From: Ktedonobacter sp. SOSP1-85
GTDB taxonomy: Bacteria > Chloroflexota > Ktedonobacteria > Ktedonobacterales > Ktedonobacteraceae
Assembly: GCF_016587415.1 (NCBI RefSeq)
Contig: NZ_BNJI01000002.1
Location: 248,001-312,000 of the forward strand
Direction: 5' to 3'
DNA length: 64,000 nucleotides
Shown: positions 18,000 through 26,667 of the stretch, one piece after another
Numbering within the stretch: position 1 is the first letter of the stretch
How the letters are laid out: each line of letters starts with the position of its first letter
Position numbers and translations under genes: made by a program
Notes under the pieces: generated by a model
The model's input: only the letters and a program-made list of their open reading frames with translations
The model's database searches: none
What the model was told of the DNA's origin: nothing

Positions 18000-18893
18000 T
18001 TACTTTACAGCGCCCTGGGTAAGACCCGCAATAAACTGGCGCTGGAATACAAGGAACATAAGGATAATGGGTAGCGAAGCCAGCACAGCGCCCGAGAGTA
18101 GAATCCCATATTGATAGTCATATGGACCAACAAGGGACGCGATTCCCAGGTTAGCGACAAACATGGATGGATCGGTAGTCACGACGAGTGGCCAGTAGAA
18201 GTCATTCCATAAGCCAGTGAATGAGAGGATGCCTAGCACGGCCAGCCCCGGACGAACCAGGGGAAGGACGATGCGCCACCAGATCGCGAACTCAGATGCC
18301 CCATCAACGCGGGCAGAATCGAGAATCTCGTTGGGAACGGTTGATGTGTACTGACGCATCAGGAAGATCCCAAATGCTCCAACTGCGCGAGGGATAATCA
18401 AAGACTGGTAGGTATTGAACCAGTGAAGTTCGCGGATCACCTCAAATTGAGGAATTTGCAAGACCTGAGGCGGGATGAGAAGTGTTACCAGCATAAGGGT
18501 GAAGAGGACATTCTTGAAACGGAAGTCATACTTCGCGAAAGCAAAGCCCGCCAGCGAACTGAGCAGCAGAGAGGTAATTGTGCCGCCAATGGCTACAATT
18601 GCCGTGTTTAACATCCAGCGTGCGAAGGGAAATTGCGTAAGCAAGGCCCCCATATTTGCCAGGGTTGGGTTGCGAGGCAAGAGCGTAATTGGCGTACCAA
18701 AGATCTCCGTGTTGGGCTTGAAGGCACTAAAGACCATGTAAAGGAAAGGTATAACTGTCAGAAGCAACAGCAAAAGGAGCAGAAGGTTGACCAGCACTGA
18801 TCCGGTAATAAAAGAATAACGACGTTTACGGGCGGCAGGAGAAAGCTGCATTTTTGTCTTCGGTTCCTGAAGCATTGTATCAATGCTTGCCAT
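18000..18893 (-). CDS. Carbohydrate ABC transporter permease (MalG/UgpE type)
   Basis: A 297-residue permease. The ATG at 18893 is preferred because GAGAGGA precedes it (the frame is open to 18944). Six hydrophobic segments include VNLLLLLLLLLTVIPFLYMV, ITSLLLSSLAGFAFAKYDF and LPIILMFLVFQRQFI. The EAA loop that contacts the ATPase is DSARVDGASEFAIWWRIVLP. It is the last gene of a three-gene operon with permease 1 and the binding lipoprotein. No ATPase subunit is encoded here; a shared MsmK/UgpC-type ATPase elsewhere is usual for this family. Confidence 0.93.
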   Translation of the reverse strand: MASIDTMLQEPKTKMQLSPAARKRRYSFITGSVLVNLLLLLLLLLTVIPFLYMVFSAFKPNTEIFGTPITLLPRNPTLANMGALLTQFPFARWMLNTAIVAIGGTITSLLLSSLAGFAFAKYDFRFKNVLFTLMLVTLLIPPQVLQIPQFEVIRELHWFNTYQSLIIPRAVGAFGIFLMRQYTSTVPNEILDSARVDGASEFAIWWRIVLPLVRPGLAVLGILSFTGLWNDFYWPLVVTTDPSMFVANLGIASLVGPYDYQYGILLSGAVLASLPIILMFLVFQRQFIAGLTQGAVK

Positions 18894-18963
18894 GATGAGA
18901 TCCTCTCTAAAGAACCCTGTGCGTGAGGCACAGGCAAGGTACATAGCGCAAACTACCCGGCTA

Positions 18964-19908
18964 TCACGCTACATCTGAAGAGGCTGCAGTTCCATACCCC
19001 CCGAAGAGTTTAATATTCAGTACGGAGAGGATGAGCAGCAGGAGCGTCATCGAATAGGCAATAGCACTCGCATAGCCAACGTTAAAGTTCTGGAAGCCCT
19101 GGGTGTAGACATAGAGCGTAATGGTGAGCGAGGCATCTGAAGGACCTCCACTGGTGAGTAGCAAAGGCTCAGCGAAGAGGTTATAAGAACCGATAATGGC
19201 CTGGATGACGATAAAGAGCGTCACTGGCTTAAGTAGCGGAAGCGTAATGGTCCAGAAAGCCTGCCAGCGATTAGCGCCGTCGATCATAGCCGCCTCATAG
19301 TACTCTTTATTAATGGCATTGAGACCCGCCATCCAGAAGAGGGTATTGATGCCCAGATAGGTCCAGATACCAATGAGGATAAAGGCTGGCATGACAACTG
19401 GCTGATCTGTAAGCCAGCCAATCTGGGGAATACCAAACCAGCCAAGCGCGACATTGAGCAAGCCATATTGCGTATCAAGGACGCGCGCGAAGATAACCGT
19501 AATGACCACGGTTGAGGTAATGACTGGAAAGAAGAGCCCTACGCGGTAAAGCCCTTTCCAGCGCACGAAGAGGGAATTGATAGCCAGGGCCATGATCAGG
19601 GCCAGGGGAGTGAGGACAAACAAACTACCGAGAGCATACTTCGTCGTATTGAGCACAGCAGTATAGTAGCGGGGGTCCTGGAAGAGATGGATGTAGTTGC
19701 CAAAGCCAAAAAACGTCTTCTTATCAAAGCCAAAGCCTTTGAAGAAGCTGAGCCACAAGGAGTAGAGGATGGGATAGATCCCAAATACCAGGAAGAGAAT
19801 AAAGAAGGGTGAGATGAAGATGTAAGGAGCGAGCTTGCGTTGATTGCGATGCCACCAACTGCTACTCTGGCGAGGTTGGGCTGTCATGCTGGTATGTATC
19901 TGAGTCAT
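18964..19908 (-). CDS. Carbohydrate ABC transporter permease (MalF/UgpA type)
   Basis: A 314-residue permease. ATG 19908 has better spacing from AAAGGAGAG than ATG 19914. Membrane segments include YIFISPFFILFLVFGIYPIL, LFVLTPLALIMALAIN, VGLFFPVITSTVVITVIFA and YSMTLLLLILSVLNIKLFGG. The EAA loop is EAAMIDGANRWQAFWTITLP. It pairs with the permease at 18893 to form the membrane channel of a sugar importer. The gene follows the binding protein by 62 bases. Confidence 0.93.
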   Translation of the reverse strand: MTQIHTSMTAQPRQSSSWWHRNQRKLAPYIFISPFFILFLVFGIYPILYSLWLSFFKGFGFDKKTFFGFGNYIHLFQDPRYYTAVLNTTKYALGSLFVLTPLALIMALAINSLFVRWKGLYRVGLFFPVITSTVVITVIFARVLDTQYGLLNVALGWFGIPQIGWLTDQPVVMPAFILIGIWTYLGINTLFWMAGLNAINKEYYEAAMIDGANRWQAFWTITLPLLKPVTLFIVIQAIIGSYNLFAEPLLLTSGGPSDASLTITLYVYTQGFQNFNVGYASAIAYSMTLLLLILSVLNIKLFGGYGTAASSDVA

Positions 19909-19970
19909 GTGCATCTCTCCTTTGGGAATGGCATACGCGAATATTCTCAGGAGCTAAGTGGAGCCATGTG

Positions 19971-21275
19971 CTAAGCAGTTTCGAAATTGATGATGCTTAA
20001 AGCCTGGTTATAAGCAGTTTGTAGCGCCGACTCTGGCATGACGCCCGGCTGCTGTAAACAGGGGGTGAGTGCGAGACGTGTAAAAGCATCTGTTGTCTCA
20101 GGCCAGTAGGGGGAGTTATACCACTGGTTTATCTCTGGCGAAACCTCTTTGATGATCTCACCCGCCCTCTGATTATCAAAGAACTTCAACGGCTCGCTTA
20201 ATTTGGCCTGTTCCAGCGCTGGCTTATAGGTTGGCCAGGTCTGGCGTATCCCATAGTCGCCAAGTAACGCTTCGATGCTTGTGTGCTCATAGAGCACAAA
20301 GTCGAGTGCTTCCTCAATACTGGAAGAGGTCTTAAGCACAGTAACGCCAGTACCGCCCTGCGTGGCGGTCCGTGAACCTCCCGCCTCCCATTGCGGAAGT
20401 GGTTGCAGATGCCACTTGCCAGCAGTATCTGCCGCGTTCTGTTGTACGAAACCGCTAAAGTTCCAAGAGGGGCCGATCAGAGAGGAAAATGTACCATCAG
20501 AAACCTTGGCCCAGTATGCCTGACCAATGGGGCGTATCCCTGCCCACTTTTCGTTGATGGCCTGCTTTTGATAGCGAAGCGTGTTTAAACCTTCAGAGGA
20601 GTTGAAGATAGGTTTGCCATTGGCATCAAAGAAGCCGCCTTTGTGTTGAAGTGTCTGTATCCACCAGTAACCGGAGTCGTTGAAGGGGAAATCGATGAAA
20701 TATTTGCCTGTAGCTTTTTGATAACGCCGACCTGCTTCCGCGAACTCATCCCAAGTATTAATGGGGGCCTTAATACCGGCCTTTTCCCAGAGATCCCAAC
20801 GGTAACTGAGCAGACAGGTGTTCAATTCATTGCCAATACCATAGATCTTGCCTTTCCAGGACCAGGGATCGGTAGCCGAAGGATGATAAAACTTGTCCAT
20901 GACTCCCATTTGCTGAAGCTTAGGAGCGATATCCACAAAAATGACGTCGCCTTTAATGAAGCGCGCGAACTGGCCAATCTCGATGTCAGCGATATCGGGA
21001 CCGCCTGAGCCAGCCAGGGCCGTAATCAGGACCTTGTCGTGCATTTGCTGAAAAGGAAAGATCATCCAGTTGATCTCGAAGTCGGGCTTCTTCTCCTTCT
21101 TGTAGCGTTCCCAGGCTTGTTGTTGCCATTGGATACGAGTGTTGGAGAATGCCCAGAAGTTGAGCGTCTTCTTGGCTCCAGTATTGATAGCCGGTGCGCA
21201 ACCACTCAGCAATAAACTGGCTCCCGCAGTCGCACTTCCCACGGCCTTGAGAAAGGATCGTCGATGCATCTGCAT
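19971..21275 (-). CDS. Extracellular solute-binding lipoprotein (family 1) of sugar ABC transporter
   Basis: A 434-residue protein from ATG 21275, with AAGGAG upstream. The N-terminus RRSFLKAVGSATAGASLLLS followed by GCAP combines a twin-arginine-like start with a lipobox (LLSGC), so it is an exported, lipid-anchored substrate-binding protein. The body shows the SBP family 1 pattern: NFWAFSNTRIQWQQQAWERY, GGPDIADIEIGQFARF, WKGKIYGIGNELNTCLLSYR and TQGGTGVTVLKTSSSIEEAL. It delivers an unidentified sugar or oligosaccharide to the two permeases. It is first in the operon. Confidence 0.93.
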   Translation of the reverse strand: MQMHRRSFLKAVGSATAGASLLLSGCAPAINTGAKKTLNFWAFSNTRIQWQQQAWERYKKEKKPDFEINWMIFPFQQMHDKVLITALAGSGGPDIADIEIGQFARFIKGDVIFVDIAPKLQQMGVMDKFYHPSATDPWSWKGKIYGIGNELNTCLLSYRWDLWEKAGIKAPINTWDEFAEAGRRYQKATGKYFIDFPFNDSGYWWIQTLQHKGGFFDANGKPIFNSSEGLNTLRYQKQAINEKWAGIRPIGQAYWAKVSDGTFSSLIGPSWNFSGFVQQNAADTAGKWHLQPLPQWEAGGSRTATQGGTGVTVLKTSSSIEEALDFVLYEHTSIEALLGDYGIRQTWPTYKPALEQAKLSEPLKFFDNQRAGEIIKEVSPEINQWYNSPYWPETTDAFTRLALTPCLQQPGVMPESALQTAYNQALSIINFETA

Positions 21276-21408
21276 ATACGTACTCCTTCGTCCATATATC
21301 CATCTATACGCATGAGTAGACAACAGCTCATCTGTTACTAAATGCTAACTTCCATGTTGCATAGCATGAACAACGTGGTAACAGGCAAACAGATAAGGCT
21401 TACAGAAA

Positions 21409-21437
21409 AGATAACGTTTTCTAGATTGATTTGTCAA
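21409..21437 (-). promoter_or_regulatory. Promoter with LacI-type operator for the ABC transporter operon
   Basis: On the minus strand TTGACA (21437-21432) and TTATCT (21414-21409) are 17 bases apart, a near-ideal sigma70-type promoter. The spacer end and -10 contain GAAAACGTTATC (21421-21410), an AACGTT-centred half-palindrome typical of LacI-family operators for sugar genes. No LacI gene is in the window. The leader to the ATG is about 130 bases. Confidence 0.6.
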
Positions 21438-21533
21438 GCTTTTTGTGTAGAATTAAGCAACAAAACCATAAGACGATTTGACATGAGCATATTACTTACA
21501 GGGTTATTGAAGAGGTTTCACCAATCTATGTAT

Positions 21534-21657
21534 GAGCCCCTCAAGACCTTTGCCTTTCTCTCCGATGGTTCCCACATTGACAACCCCAGGTTTTTTCGTG
21601 AGGAAGAGAACGCTCTGGCCAAAGCCCAACGCCGCCTCGCCAGGGCCCAGAAAGGAG
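21534..21657 (+). pseudogene. TnpB (IS200/IS605 OrfB) fragment
   Basis: About 40 codons read PLKTFAFLSDGSHIDNPRFF and REEENALAKAQRRLARAQKG, a conserved stretch in the first half of TnpB proteins. The match stops abruptly near 21657 and the rest of the gene is absent. Sequence 21660-21780 is open on both strands but is not recognised. The fragment lies just ahead of the two-ORF transposase at 21839. Confidence 0.6.
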
Positions 21658-21838
21658 CAGCGGTTCTGCTTGCCAGAACGAGCCTGAATGATGGCATCCA
21701 GTTCCTGCTGCGCCTGCTGGATGTTGCCCACGTAGATCAGGCCCATATTTTTTTCCGTAGGGGCAGAGAAGCCGACTGAGCCGATGTGATACACTCTCCA
21801 ACAGGAAAGAAACTCAGAACCAGCAAGGAGAGACGTGC

Positions 21839-22867
21839 ATGAAGCCAGCCAGGACCTATCCTCACGTCAGCCGACGTTTTTACCGTCCCGAAGTGTATCA
21901 CTGCCCCAACTGCCAGAAACGGCTGCGGCGGGCCGTGACCTTGTCGGAACGCACAGTGATCACGTTGCAGGAAGTCATCAAACTGGTGCATGCGGGCTAC
22001 CGTTGCCCAGATGAACAGTGTGTGGGACATCAGCGGACCTACCGAAGTGCGCGAGCGGATGCGCTGGGGCTGCCTCACTTCACCTATGGGTTGGATGTGG
22101 TGCTCCTGGTGGGACGGCTGCGGCTGGTCGAGCACCGAACCGTCGATGAAATGCATCGCGAGCTGCTCGCTCGTCTGGATCCGTTAGGAGTGAAGATCGC
22201 GCGCCGGGAAGTCTTGTATTTGTTTGATGCGTATTGCACGCTGCTACGGGCAGCAAGCGCGGCCAACGAGGACAAGGAATGGTTAGCCCAGGTGGAGAAG
22301 AACGGGGGCATCATTGTGGCCATCGACGGGATCCAACCCGATAAAGGCAATGAAACGGTGTACCTGGTGCGCGATGCGCTCACCGGGCGAGTCCTGGTGG
22401 CCGAGAATGTGCTCTCCTCAGCGACTGCCGTGATGAAAGCGCTGCTCACTCCAGTCGTCGAGCTCGGAGTACAGGTGCTGGGGACGATCAGCGATGCCCA
22501 GGAAAGTGAATTGCTGGCACTCCAGGAGCTCTGGCCAGAGGTGCCACATCAGGTGTGTCAGTTCCATGCGTTGCGCGATGCCTCCAAGACCGCCTTTGAA
22601 GCAGACAAAGCGGCGAAAACGGCGATCCGCAAACGCTTGCAGCCGAAGGTTCGTGAGGTACGCAAACAGATCCAGAAGGCCCTCTCGACCGCCTCGCCTC
22701 AGGAAACCGAGCAGCTCCGTGTGCTGGATACGTACGCCACTGGGATCTTGACTGCGCTCAATACCGATGGGGTGCAACCGCTCACCTTTGCCACGGTCCA
22801 GGCGAGCCAGATGTTGGAGGAGATCGAAGCCAGTCTCCAGCGGCTGGTGAAAAAAGGGGCGCCGTGA
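21839..22867 (+). CDS. Transposase, first ORF of a two-ORF element (catalytic D-D part)
   Basis: A 342-residue protein starting with a zinc-finger-like segment (CPNCQKRL and CPDEQC). An RNase H-like core follows with probable catalytic Asp in IIVAIDGIQPDKG and in LGTISDAQESELLALQ, and then QVCQFHALRDASK. The glutamate of the DDE triad is not here but in the next ORF (NNDLERNIRALK). GGAGAG precedes the ATG. The two ORFs overlap as GTGA at 22864-22867, so the second can be made by translational coupling. I could not assign an IS family, and terminal repeats were not found. Confidence 0.75.
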   Translation: MKPARTYPHVSRRFYRPEVYHCPNCQKRLRRAVTLSERTVITLQEVIKLVHAGYRCPDEQCVGHQRTYRSARADALGLPHFTYGLDVVLLVGRLRLVEHRTVDEMHRELLARLDPLGVKIARREVLYLFDAYCTLLRAASAANEDKEWLAQVEKNGGIIVAIDGIQPDKGNETVYLVRDALTGRVLVAENVLSSATAVMKALLTPVVELGVQVLGTISDAQESELLALQELWPEVPHQVCQFHALRDASKTAFEADKAAKTAIRKRLQPKVREVRKQIQKALSTASPQETEQLRVLDTYATGILTALNTDGVQPLTFATVQASQMLEEIEASLQRLVKKGAP

Positions 22868-23532
22868 GTCGGCGGTGTGAGCAGAAACTGGTCCGGCTGC
22901 GGGCGATTGTGGCAGAACGGGCAGCCTGGACGGAGCAGCTGGTGCAGATCAAACACCTTCATGGCTGGCTCTGCGAGGTCGAAGCGATTCTCGCGAAAGA
23001 AGCGACGCCCTTACCTGGAGAACCCGTGAACAATGAGACGGTGGGGCGGCGGCTGGATGCCTGGCGAGAGGACATGGTCGGGCTGCTGGAGGCGTCCACG
23101 CTCTCCGAACTGGAGCAGGAAGGGCTGCGGCAACTCTTGCAAGTACTCTCCAACCTGCGCCCCTCCCTGGTACAGTGCTATGAGCGGGAAGACTTTCCCC
23201 GCACCAACAACGACCTGGAGCGCAATATTCGCGCGCTCAAAACGCAGTATCGCCGCGTGAGTGGCCGCAAGAATTGGAACGCGTACTTGCTGCGCTATGG
23301 ACGCTGTGTGGCCTATGCCGCCTGGTGGGAGCAGGACGAAGCTCATTGTCAATTATTGCAGCGCCACGTCACCCAGATGGACCGGGGTCGGTGGAGAGAA
23401 CTGCGCCAGCAGACCACCAGTGCACAACAGGAGCAGCTCACGCGGTTCCGCTTCCGTCACAAGCGTTCGTCCGTGCTGGCCTTGCTCGAATCACGCTGGA
23501 GTGAGGCTATCCAGTCGGCCTCTTTGCCCTGA
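22864..23532 (+). CDS. Transposase, second ORF (DDE glutamate part)
   Basis: A 222-residue protein with a GTG start overlapping the stop of the preceding ORF by four bases. It contains RTNNDLERNIRALKTQYRR, resembling the C-terminal glutamate region of DDE transposases, then RKNWNAYLLRYGRCVAYAAW. Together with ORF 1 it would give one complete transposase, so the split could be original to the element or a stabilised mutation. The sequence 23533-23759 after it includes the right flank and no gene that I can support. Confidence 0.72.
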   Translation: MSRRCEQKLVRLRAIVAERAAWTEQLVQIKHLHGWLCEVEAILAKEATPLPGEPVNNETVGRRLDAWREDMVGLLEASTLSELEQEGLRQLLQVLSNLRPSLVQCYEREDFPRTNNDLERNIRALKTQYRRVSGRKNWNAYLLRYGRCVAYAAWWEQDEAHCQLLQRHVTQMDRGRWRELRQQTTSAQQEQLTRFRFRHKRSSVLALLESRWSEAIQSASLP

Positions 23533-23759
23533 CGCTTTTTTTTCGCCACACGACCTCTCCAAACCAGGCAGGGGTCGAGAACTGGGACTCCAGGGTCTTG
23601 CTCCACAAAGCCACGTGCGCATATAGACATAGACTCGTCAATATGCTACTCTTCTTGAAGAGACCCTGTTTCATCGGCAGGAACTGCATCGCTCCCTCAA
23701 CAATACTGAGAAGCGCGCAAGAGCCATTCCTTTTCTGGTGTCTTTTGAAAGGAGACACG

Positions 23760-25388
23760 ATGTCTCAGACTCCGCCACCATCAGATGTGCTCATCATCGG
23801 TGCTGGGCCAACTGGGCTCACCCTAGCACATGAACTACTTCGTCGCGGGATCACGCCACGTCTCATCGAGAAAACCCCTTCCGCTTCTCCCAATAGCAAA
23901 GCGCTGGGAGTGATGGCGCGCACCCTCGAACTCCTGGCCTCATCGGGTATTACCAAAGAGATGCTGGCACAGGGGGTGAAGGTTCCAACCTTGCAGGTCT
24001 GGAGTTTGGGGCGGCACCTGGCACGCTTTGACTTCGCTACCGGCATTGACAGTCCGTACCCGTTTATCCTTATGATCCCACAGCATACGACCGAGGCCAT
24101 TTTGACCAGGCATCTGGTTCGCCTCGGCGGCACCGTTGAACGCGGTGTTGAGCTGGTCGGTCTTACCCAGAGAGATGATCGCGTTGAGGTCGTCCTGCGT
24201 TCGGCCAGCGGGAAAGAGAAGCGAAGCTCTTGCCGCTTTCTGATCGGCTGTGATGGTGCTCATAGCAGCGTTCGCAAGCTTCTCGGAGTGCCCTTTGTCG
24301 GAAAGACGGTCGAGCACAGTTTTGCGACTGGGAATGTGCGCATGCACGGAGACTTCCCTCGCGACCAGGCTCTAGCCTACCTCCATCGTGGTCACCTCAT
24401 CACCTATTTTCCTTTACCGGACGGCCAGCATCGTTTCATCCTTGCCTCTCCCCGAAGATGTGCGCCTACGGGAGACGTCACGTTAGAGGAAATTCAGCAG
24501 GCGATAGAGATCTGTGGGCCGAAAGGAAGCCGTGCAAGCAATCCAAGCTTTCTCGCTCGCTACCACGTCCATCAGCGTAAGGTGACTCAGTATGTGCATC
24601 AGCGAGTTATGCTCGCTGGGGATGCCGCGCACCTGCATTCTCCGCTCGGAGCGCAGGGGATGAATACCGGTATGCAAGATGCCATGAACCTCGCTTGGAA
24701 ACTGGGGCTGGTAGTACAGGACCGGGCACCGGCTCGGTTGCTGGAAAGCTACCAGATCGAACGCGAAGAAGTTGGCAGGCGACTCTTGCAGGATGATGAG
24801 GGGATGGTGCGCCAGGCGTTTCTGCACCATCCTCTCGCAACTCCGGCCCGTGACTGCGCTGCGCCCTACCTGACGCAGCACTCCGAGGTGCAACAGGCCA
24901 TCACCAGGACGGCGGCAGAACTGTCCATCTCCTATCAGTACGGGCCGCTGGTCTCCGACTATCGTGGAAAGGGAGAAAAACCGGCTTCCCCTCGAGTTCA
25001 CGTGGGTGACCGCGCCCCCAACGGCCTCCTCTTTTCAAGAAAGCAGGCAGTTCCCTGTCAGCTCTATGATCTCCTCACGGGAAAAGGCCACGCACTTCTC
25101 GTCTTCCAGCATCACCGGGAGGATGAAGTGCAGCGCGAGTTGCAAGCTGCGGTGGCTCCCTGGCAAGATCTTTTGGAGGTCTATCCTATCCGAAGGCATG
25201 AGTTGGAAGAGTCAGGTGGACACACCTGGTACGATCCCGATGGCTTGCTCGCTGAGCGCTACGGCGTCGAGGATTCGGGGCTTGTTTTGATCCGCCCAGA
25301 TGGCTATATGAGCTTCCGCAGTCGTCCGATTGCAGCAGAGCCATTGCGCTGCTATCTGCGTGCCCACTTCTCTCATCGGCACACGTAG
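23760..25388 (+). CDS. FAD-dependent aromatic monooxygenase (PheA/TfdB type)
   Basis: A 542-residue flavoprotein from ATG 23760 with AAAGGAG upstream. It has the N-terminal FAD motif VLIIGAGPTGLTLAHELLRR, the mid-domain DG motif FLIGCDGAHSSVRKLLG, and the FAD/ribityl motif VMLAGDAAHLHSPLGAQGMN followed by TGMQDAMNLAWKL. The C-terminal ~150 residues form a thioredoxin-like domain (APNGLL ... LIRPDGYMSFR). The family hydroxylates phenols and polyketide aromatics with NAD(P)H and O2. It is bordered by IS sequence on both sides and is oriented away from the NRPS locus, so a role in that pathway is only possible. Confidence 0.92.
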   Translation: MSQTPPPSDVLIIGAGPTGLTLAHELLRRGITPRLIEKTPSASPNSKALGVMARTLELLASSGITKEMLAQGVKVPTLQVWSLGRHLARFDFATGIDSPYPFILMIPQHTTEAILTRHLVRLGGTVERGVELVGLTQRDDRVEVVLRSASGKEKRSSCRFLIGCDGAHSSVRKLLGVPFVGKTVEHSFATGNVRMHGDFPRDQALAYLHRGHLITYFPLPDGQHRFILASPRRCAPTGDVTLEEIQQAIEICGPKGSRASNPSFLARYHVHQRKVTQYVHQRVMLAGDAAHLHSPLGAQGMNTGMQDAMNLAWKLGLVVQDRAPARLLESYQIEREEVGRRLLQDDEGMVRQAFLHHPLATPARDCAAPYLTQHSEVQQAITRTAAELSISYQYGPLVSDYRGKGEKPASPRVHVGDRAPNGLLFSRKQAVPCQLYDLLTGKGHALLVFQHHREDEVQRELQAAVAPWQDLLEVYPIRRHELEESGGHTWYDPDGLLAERYGVEDSGLVLIRPDGYMSFRSRPIAAEPLRCYLRAHFSHRHT

Positions 25389-25872
25389 GAGTGGAAAGAG
25401 GGAAAGAGGGAGCAAGACGACCGACGATCAGCCCGGCAGCGTCTCGTTGCCGCGATGCTCGCAGGTCAATCCTGGCAAGACATCGCCCCAACGGAGACCG
25501 TGCCATTGAAACGAGTGATGGCCTATCGCTTAGTACAGGCGGTACGCACAAGAGGGGATGGAACGTTAGCAGGCGGGCGACACGGCCATCCGTCGAAACT
25601 CCGTGGAGAGGCACGAGTCTTTCTGGAAGAACAGTGCCGACAAGCTCCTTCCACGCCGAGCTCCACCCTCCAAGTGAAGCTGTGAGAGCGTTTTGCTTTG
25701 AGCGTGAGTATCAGTCAGATCAACCGTACGCAAGCGGCTCTCGGTCTGAGCAATCCTGCTGCGGGCTCCAGGCAGGAAAGAAACGGGAGGAGAAGAAGTC
25801 TCCCCTCAAGCCCAGTGGCAGGAGGGGGGAGGGGGCCTGTTGCTGTTAGCGGCTGCCCATCAAACGCACTAG
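25389..25872 (+). pseudogene. Decayed transposase N-terminal region
   Basis: Directly after the monooxygenase stop and in the same frame, the sequence reads RQRLVAAMLAGQSWQDIAPT, then VPLKRVMAYRLVQAVRTRG, a homeodomain-like HTH. It goes on to STLQVKL, a TGA stop at 25683-25685, and ERFALSVSISQINR. Reading through that stop (CGA to TGA would explain it) gives a continuous transposase N-terminus. A later frame shows GLLLLAAAHQTH, the usual start of a DDE domain. It is cut off before the HAD gene. Confidence 0.65.
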
Positions 25873-25880
25873 GAAAAAAC

Positions 25881-26591
25881 GTGTCGCTACAAGTTGTCTT
25901 TTTTGATTTATATGAAACATTAATTACCGAATATACTTCTCCCAGGCAATCTCTCGCTTCGACAGCCGCTCTACTGGGTGTGGACACCCAATCTCTGGAT
26001 CGGGAATGGCGAGCACGCCATCATTCACGTATGGTTGGGCACTATCCTGATGTTGCCAGTGTCTTGCGTGAGATTTGCCATGCACTGGGCCATACGATTG
26101 ATGAGCGCGTGATTTGTGCTCTCGAACAGGAGAGACAGGCTACGAAAGCTCTGCCCTTTAAACATATTGACCATGCTCTCTTAGAGGGGCTCCGTGAAAT
26201 ACGGAAAACGGGAGTAATGCTAGGAGTAATCAGCAATTGTGCTCCTGAGGAAGCTATGGGATGGAGTACTTCACCGCTGGCGCCGTTCTTTGATGACTAT
26301 GTATTTTCGTATCAGGTTGGATATGCCAAGCCGGATCCTCACATCTATCGCCTTGCCTGTAAGCGTATGGCGATAGAACCGGGGCAGGCTATCTTCATCG
26401 GCGATGGTGGAAGTGGCGAACTAGAGGGTGCAGCCCGGTTGGGCATATGTGCCTATCGTGCGGCCTGGTTCTGTGATTTATGGCCGGATGAGTGGCCTTC
26501 GTATTATCCTGATATGACTGGCTATCCTTTATTACACTCCTTTGGGGATGCATGCTCATTGGTCAAAGAAAAATATACAGCAGGATGCTGA
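25881..26591 (+). CDS. HAD-superfamily hydrolase
   Basis: A 236-residue protein with GTG at 25881 as likely start; the open frame extends upstream only through transposase debris. All four HAD motifs are visible: VVFFDLYETLITEY (Asp nucleophile), LGVISNC, the lysine in VGYAKPDPHIYRLAC, and IFIGDGGSGELEGA. The cap segment between motifs I and II fits subfamily IA phosphatases/dehalogenases. Only a weak AGGA lies upstream, so the native start may have been lost to the transposase insertion. It converges with the MFS gene of the biosynthetic operon; involvement in that pathway is uncertain. Confidence 0.88.
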   Translation: MSLQVVFFDLYETLITEYTSPRQSLASTAALLGVDTQSLDREWRARHHSRMVGHYPDVASVLREICHALGHTIDERVICALEQERQATKALPFKHIDHALLEGLREIRKTGVMLGVISNCAPEEAMGWSTSPLAPFFDDYVFSYQVGYAKPDPHIYRLACKRMAIEPGQAIFIGDGGSGELEGAARLGICAYRAAWFCDLWPDEWPSYYPDMTGYPLLHSFGDACSLVKEKYTAGC

Positions 26592-26667
26592 GTGCGGTTC
26601 CAGATCTGGTCGGTCTTCTTTGGCCAGATCTGGCTGTTTGGTGTGTCCTGGCATCTATCGCCTGTGT

